Shown one piece after another: positions 60,172-64,000 of a stretch of DNA of 64,000 bases. Below the pieces are notes generated by a model that worked only from the letters and a program-made list of their open reading frames with translations, ran no database searches and had not been told where the DNA came from. Source of the stretch: Heterobilharzia americana (taxonomy: Eukaryota > Platyhelminthes > Trematoda > Strigeidida > Schistosomatidae); assembly GCA_944470555.2 (NCBI GenBank), contig OX104130.1, positions 42,503,491-42,567,490 on the forward strand, read 5' to 3'. Numbering within the stretch: position 1 is the first letter of the stretch; each line of letters begins with the position of its first letter. The translations under genes and the position numbers were made by a program.

Positions 60172-60539
60172 AACCATTAAATATAAATGAGGCCACGAAA
60201 AACCAATTTAAGATGAGTATAAGAACATCTATATGTACCATGACGAAGAAAAACTATTACTGTCATACGTAAATTTCACAGTGTAGGGAATTCTACTGTA
60301 AAGCTGCCAAAGGATAAGCTAAATAAGGTTTGTTATCTCGTATTCAATATATTAGGCATCTTTTGTGAGTACTGCCTGTCATGATAAAGTACGTGACCAC
60401 TGCCTTTTGATGTGTGAAGTGAGTTTAGCCAGCTTGTTGTTAGCCTTCTTTTTCAGACTTACGCTTGACATTTACTGGATTTGTTGACAATTTAACATAA
60501 AGTTGAGTCCGCTGTTAAATATCAGTGGCAAACTCTCAT

Positions 60540-60790
60540 CTTAGTAATGGCCACCGCGGCTTCAATGGCCTAGTTATTAGCGCTTTGGCGTTCAAAAGGA
60601 TGGGTAGTGGATTAGAGTATTCGCGGGAACAACACCATTCACTGGGGTCCAGGTACATCCAGCTGACCGGTCTCGAACAGGATGAGACGCGCGACATCAC
60701 TTCCACTGCTAGTCACCAAGATGAATATAAAATCGTAAAAATTCAGCAGTATCGAGGTATCCCATTAGGACCCCATCCACTAATTATACT
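60540..60790 (+). mobile_element. Sm-alpha-like SINE copy, decayed hammerhead
   Basis: It has the shared GGCCTAGTTATTAGCGC, GGGAACAACACCATTCAC and GGTACATCCAG, then CTGACCG, stem II GTCT/GGAT, and GAGA at 60659-60692. Two core bases in CUGANGA and one in GAAA are altered. The tail near 60735 matches the family tail. Confidence 0.6.
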
Positions 60791-61483
60791 GACCCTGGCC
60801 GGTTATTCTGACCTATGTACTTGACCTTGCAGTCATTTCATGCAAAAGATTATTTTACATCATTGGCTCTATCGGATCGTTTAGCTCATTGAGTGAGTAG
60901 GTTAAAATGCCACCCTAATTTTAGCCTTGTTGAGTTTCTGATGTTCGTTCTTTATAGGGTAGCACTATGGAGGCTTTGAACTCCTTCCTACTCTTGTCGA
61001 GCTCTTATTCGTACTCGTATTACTCTTATTACTTCGTTCCTTATGTGTTCGTGTGAACAAGCTAGTCAGAACCGATTAAATAAGTGTAATATGGGAATTT
61101 AGCTAAATATAGAACGACAGACTTCAATTATGTCAGTTATCAAGAAAATAAGTCGGCTACTGCAGTGTATGCACTAGCACAACCACTTAATTGGGTGGGA
61201 TAAAGCCATCGAGCTTAAGCCAAATATAGTTAGGTGGAATGAGAGATCTAATACTGAATCTTCGTTCATCTATTCTACACCCAACACATGTAAGAGGAAT
61301 GACGCAACATATAAACCGGAGATATGAAAAATCTTACTACCATTAAAAATAAAGAATATGTGATAGGATTAGATAACTCAGATGTCGAAAGGAGTTTGAT
61401 TACACTGAAATGATTATGAGCAATAATTTTTGCTCAAAACCTCATCAAATAAATTATACGGTCTTACTGTGTCTTATAAATCA

Positions 61484-61545
61484 AATAGACAAATCTAATA
61501 TGGAATTAATTTCTACCACATTGCCCACATTTTACACTGATAATA
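61484..61545 (+). repeat. Dispersed repeat, copy of 19041-19105
   Basis: Matches the 19-kb copy at most positions by eye. No long TA tract adjoins this copy. Confidence 0.5.
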
Positions 61546-62728
61546 ATATTGAGGTATGTCTATAATAAATAGACCAAGGTGCTTGTAATGCCAACATCCG
61601 TTTTTCTGAACGCAACTCGGGTTGTTTAATCCTGTCTGCTACTATTTCTTCATTTACAAGGATTCAGGGCCTGGTGTCTGTGAATATGATTCTTTTTCAC
61701 CTGATGATGTTACAAACGAAGTATAATCATCTATATAATTAATTATTCTGAACTGAATTCCGGTTATATTTGATCCTGAATTCAAATTCCATGCAAGTCA
61801 TTTCTGAATAGAATTCCTAGACTACATAATGTCACTAACGGAATGTTATAAGAAATCTCATTGCTGTTAACGCAAAATTGAACAATATAGACGTATAGCT
61901 GTAGGACCTGTGGAAGAAGTTATTGGGAAGAATAATTTTTTCAACTAAAAAACATTCCACTGTATTTCAAAAATGCTTCAGTAGAGGAATTAAACAAGAC
62001 CACTTTCGGCTTAAAGAAAATGATCTGCAATCAACATAAATTTTTAATTTACTAGGCAGCTGTTTTTGCGGAATTGGGTGAAATGTCAAGCTTTTAAAAA
62101 CAGTTGAAAGCATTAAGAAAGGAGTCGACACACTGACTACTCTTCACTACGCACAATCAAGTTAGTTTCTGCTCATCAAAACTCCTTCTAGCAACATCAC
62201 AGAATCTGTTAAGTGCGTTGATTTGTGAAACAGTCATAAAAATAACACCAGTATTAATCTAGAAATGGCTTCTTTAAAACGTATCCTGTCAGAAAAGTTA
62301 TAATCCACCAAGCAATGACGGTGATCAAATTTAAAACTTTCGGCGTATATTTTGTTTGTATTAAAACACAGAGTCATCATTAGGCAAATTCATGATTTTT
62401 AAATGGATAACGTACATAAAATCCTCAGTAATACTGGCATGTATAATTTGCAATATATAGTAGAATTTGAGGAGTATTTCTGTTAAGAGGTATTTCATTG
62501 CATCAGATGTATTTTTATTTCGATTTCCTTTTTACTGTTGTGTCTGATTTTAGTTGTTCGCTAAATGTTTAGTTCATTTTAGTTTGTTTATGAAAACCTT
62601 GCATGTACCTTTGCATTCGCTGCGAACACTACATAATTTAATATAACATCTTTGCTTCTTTGCACACTTGTCGACGAAATATTAACCGGATCAAATTCTC
62701 ATCGAAATGAAAACATTTTTTGCTAAAG

Positions 62729-62921
62729 GTGTTCGATGGTAATAATGACCAGGTATCTGAACGTGTACATTACTTGGCTACACCATTTATTGCTCGTTAT
62801 GTACGTATTCATCCAGTTATCTGGAGAAGCCGCATTGCAATGCGTGTCGGTTTGATAGGCTGTAAGCAGAAAGGTTCGTGTGGTCCTGGCTTCTTCCGAA
62901 TCAATAATGAAAGTTCTTGTG
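62729..62921 (+). CDS. Exon 8: discoidin domain 2 end plus start of Cys-rich segment
   Basis: The acceptor ends GCTAAAG at 62728 and the donor is GTAAGT at 62922; phase 0 in, phase 1 out. Residues 339-402 begin VFDGN, pass through ARYVRIHP and end the domain with RVGLIGC (Cys383). Exon 4 of domain 1 starts IFEGN at the same phase-0 position, so this intron predates the domain duplication or was copied with it. After the domain come 19 further residues: KQKGSCGPGFF, then RINNESSC. The C-G-P-G-F-F...C spacing resembles the opening of EGF-like or GCC2/GCC3 (ephrin-receptor-like) repeats. A possible N-glycosylation site, NES, precedes the last Cys. The rest of the protein lies beyond the window. 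Confidence 0.92.
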
Positions 62922-64000
62922 GTAAGTCATAATTATAAAATGAATACACTATTTAAGTGAAGACTGGGATTTCTATTTTCTACCCTAGTATGTGTGATAG
63001 GGCAGTAATTGTAGGCGAACGTTCCTGGCCCAATATCTTGGCAACTACTAACTAAAGCCTGTACTTCAGTTCATCACCTAATCTACTTGACTCCTTGTCA
63101 TCTAAGGAAGACCGTCACAAACCTCTTATGAATAAGTATATTAAACGACTAAGTTACATCCAGCTGATGCATGCATATACTTTAAGACAATAAGCACTCT
63201 AGACCACTATTATAATAAACAATTTCATATATATATGTACTCAGGATAAAATAGGCAGTTTGTGGATTTTGTTCAACGTTTACACGTTTCCTGTTTTTGT
63301 GTCCAGTAGTTTACAACCAACTCATAGAACATATGCTGACAAAATTACTTGTAAAACTCTACCACATATGAACATTAAAATGACATCTTACTTACATGTT
63401 TAATGAAGTGGTCGAAAGACTTCCTCTTTCTCATTCTCTTATAACATGTGCATGTGCCTAGTACTGAATCCATCTGTGCATATCCTTTTCTCCAGTTGAT
63501 TGAAAATGAATTTTCGTATATTTGCATTCCACATTACAAAAGGACAAAGACTTCCATCACGGTTTACGGTTATAATATGTGTGGATGATTTTTACGCACT
63601 TCCTAAATTTGTTATTTTTACACTAACCAAAGATTACACATTTAAAAAAGTAACATGAGTGATTCAAGTAAATTTAATGGAAAATGAAGTAACATATCCG
63701 TTGAAAAGCCAGAATTATGTGTAAAATAACCGCTTTAGTTTTCTTTTAATGAAATGGAAAATAGGATACATCTACAAATGACCGTTTGTTGAATTGGATT
63801 TTGTACTTTGTTTTACTGTTTCCGTCCATTATCTGTTGTTGACAACGTAAAGGTAACGAATGAAAAGGAATGTTTAAATATCAAATATTTTTTTCTTGAT
63901 TTTTTAATTTTCAAAAGGAAAGCCGTTGACCATGCTACAATCATGGGTTAATAAAGCAGACAGTTTCATTTGATTATAAAGTGGTTTTTCCTGCACGTCA
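62922..64000 (+). other. Intron 8 (start only)
   Basis: Sequence after the exon 8 donor. It is AT-rich, with no further exon before the window ends and only a very short TA run near 63227-63236. Confidence 0.7.

Larger units (their letters stand above)
54663..62728 (+). other. Intron 7
   Basis: About 8.1 kb. It holds the long (TA)n tract at 55623-55685, tRNA-SINE copies at 57417-57865, an antisense RTE copy with an internal deletion (58311-60171) and a hammerhead SINE (60540-60790). The rest is AT-rich without recognisable content. Confidence 0.8.
6129..62921 (+). other. Gene model: secreted twin-discoidin protein, 8 exons, 3' end outside window
   Basis: The eight coding exons described below join into one open frame of 402 codons plus one base. 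Introns are about 2828, 10271, 11984, 3568, 4830, 14039 and 8066 bp, and an eighth runs off the window. Seen: every junction has a GT donor and AG acceptor and the phases agree (1,0,0,1,1,1,0,1). Domain order is signal peptide (about 1-37), discoidin domain 1 (Cys54-Cys207), discoidin domain 2 (Cys210-Cys383, with a 25-residue insert at 256-280), then a Cys-rich start ending at Cys402. Known: F5/8 type C domains bind phospholipid heads, glycans or protein ligands on the outer cell face. Inferred: an extracellular adhesion or ligand-binding role. Tandem discoidin domains occur in MFG-E8/EDIL3 and neuropilins, but those have EGF or CUB modules before them and this protein does not, so no orthologue is named. 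The gene-level call is firm; exon 1 and the cassette exon are less so. Confidence 0.88.

Noticed and set aside
1..64000. CRISPR arrays, bacterial operons, rRNA
   Set aside because: No spaced direct repeats of that type, no bacterial gene order and no rRNA-like stretch; the window is eukaryotic intron DNA.

Overview
The window looks like part of a schistosome (blood fluke) nuclear genome. The sequence is AT-rich and intron-dominated, and it carries the repeat classes known from Schistosoma: RTE-clade non-LTR retrotransposons, a Penelope-like element, and tRNA-derived SINEs that contain hammerhead ribozyme motifs (the Sm-alpha type). The genus call is an inference from these families plus very long introns; the species cannot be fixed from sequence alone.

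One protein-coding gene was found. It lies on the + strand and is spread over at least eight coding exons between 6129 and 62921, and it runs off the right edge. All exons join in phase. The product starts with a probable signal peptide (exon 1, the least certain exon). Two F5/8 type C (discoidin) domains follow, and then the start of a cysteine-rich, EGF-like or ephrin-receptor-like segment. It is therefore probably a secreted or membrane-attached adhesion or lectin-like protein. A 75-nt exon with the same phase on both sides inserts 25 residues into the second discoidin domain exactly where the first domain has none, so it may be a cassette exon. Both discoidin domains carry an RGD tripeptide at the same loop position.

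Layout: 1-6128 upstream DNA with a cluster of hammerhead SINEs, one with an intact catalytic core (4563-4607); 6129-6273 exon 1; 9102-9319, 19591-19713 and 31698-31836 discoidin domain 1; 35405-35545, 40376-40450, 54490-54662 and 62729-62921 discoidin domain 2 plus the start of the tail. The introns (2.8 to 14 kb) hold the mobile DNA. RTE copies lie at 11221-12318, 23778-26607, 51508-52715 and 58311-60171, and a Penelope-like fragment at 32714-33830. They also hold tRNA-SINEs, several long inverted repeats (the largest at about 44455-45410) and long (TA)n tracts. Four of the five large retroelements lie antisense to the host gene.

No tRNA, rRNA or CRISPR feature and no second host gene could be supported. 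All retroelement reading frames seen here are broken by stops, frameshifts or deletions.
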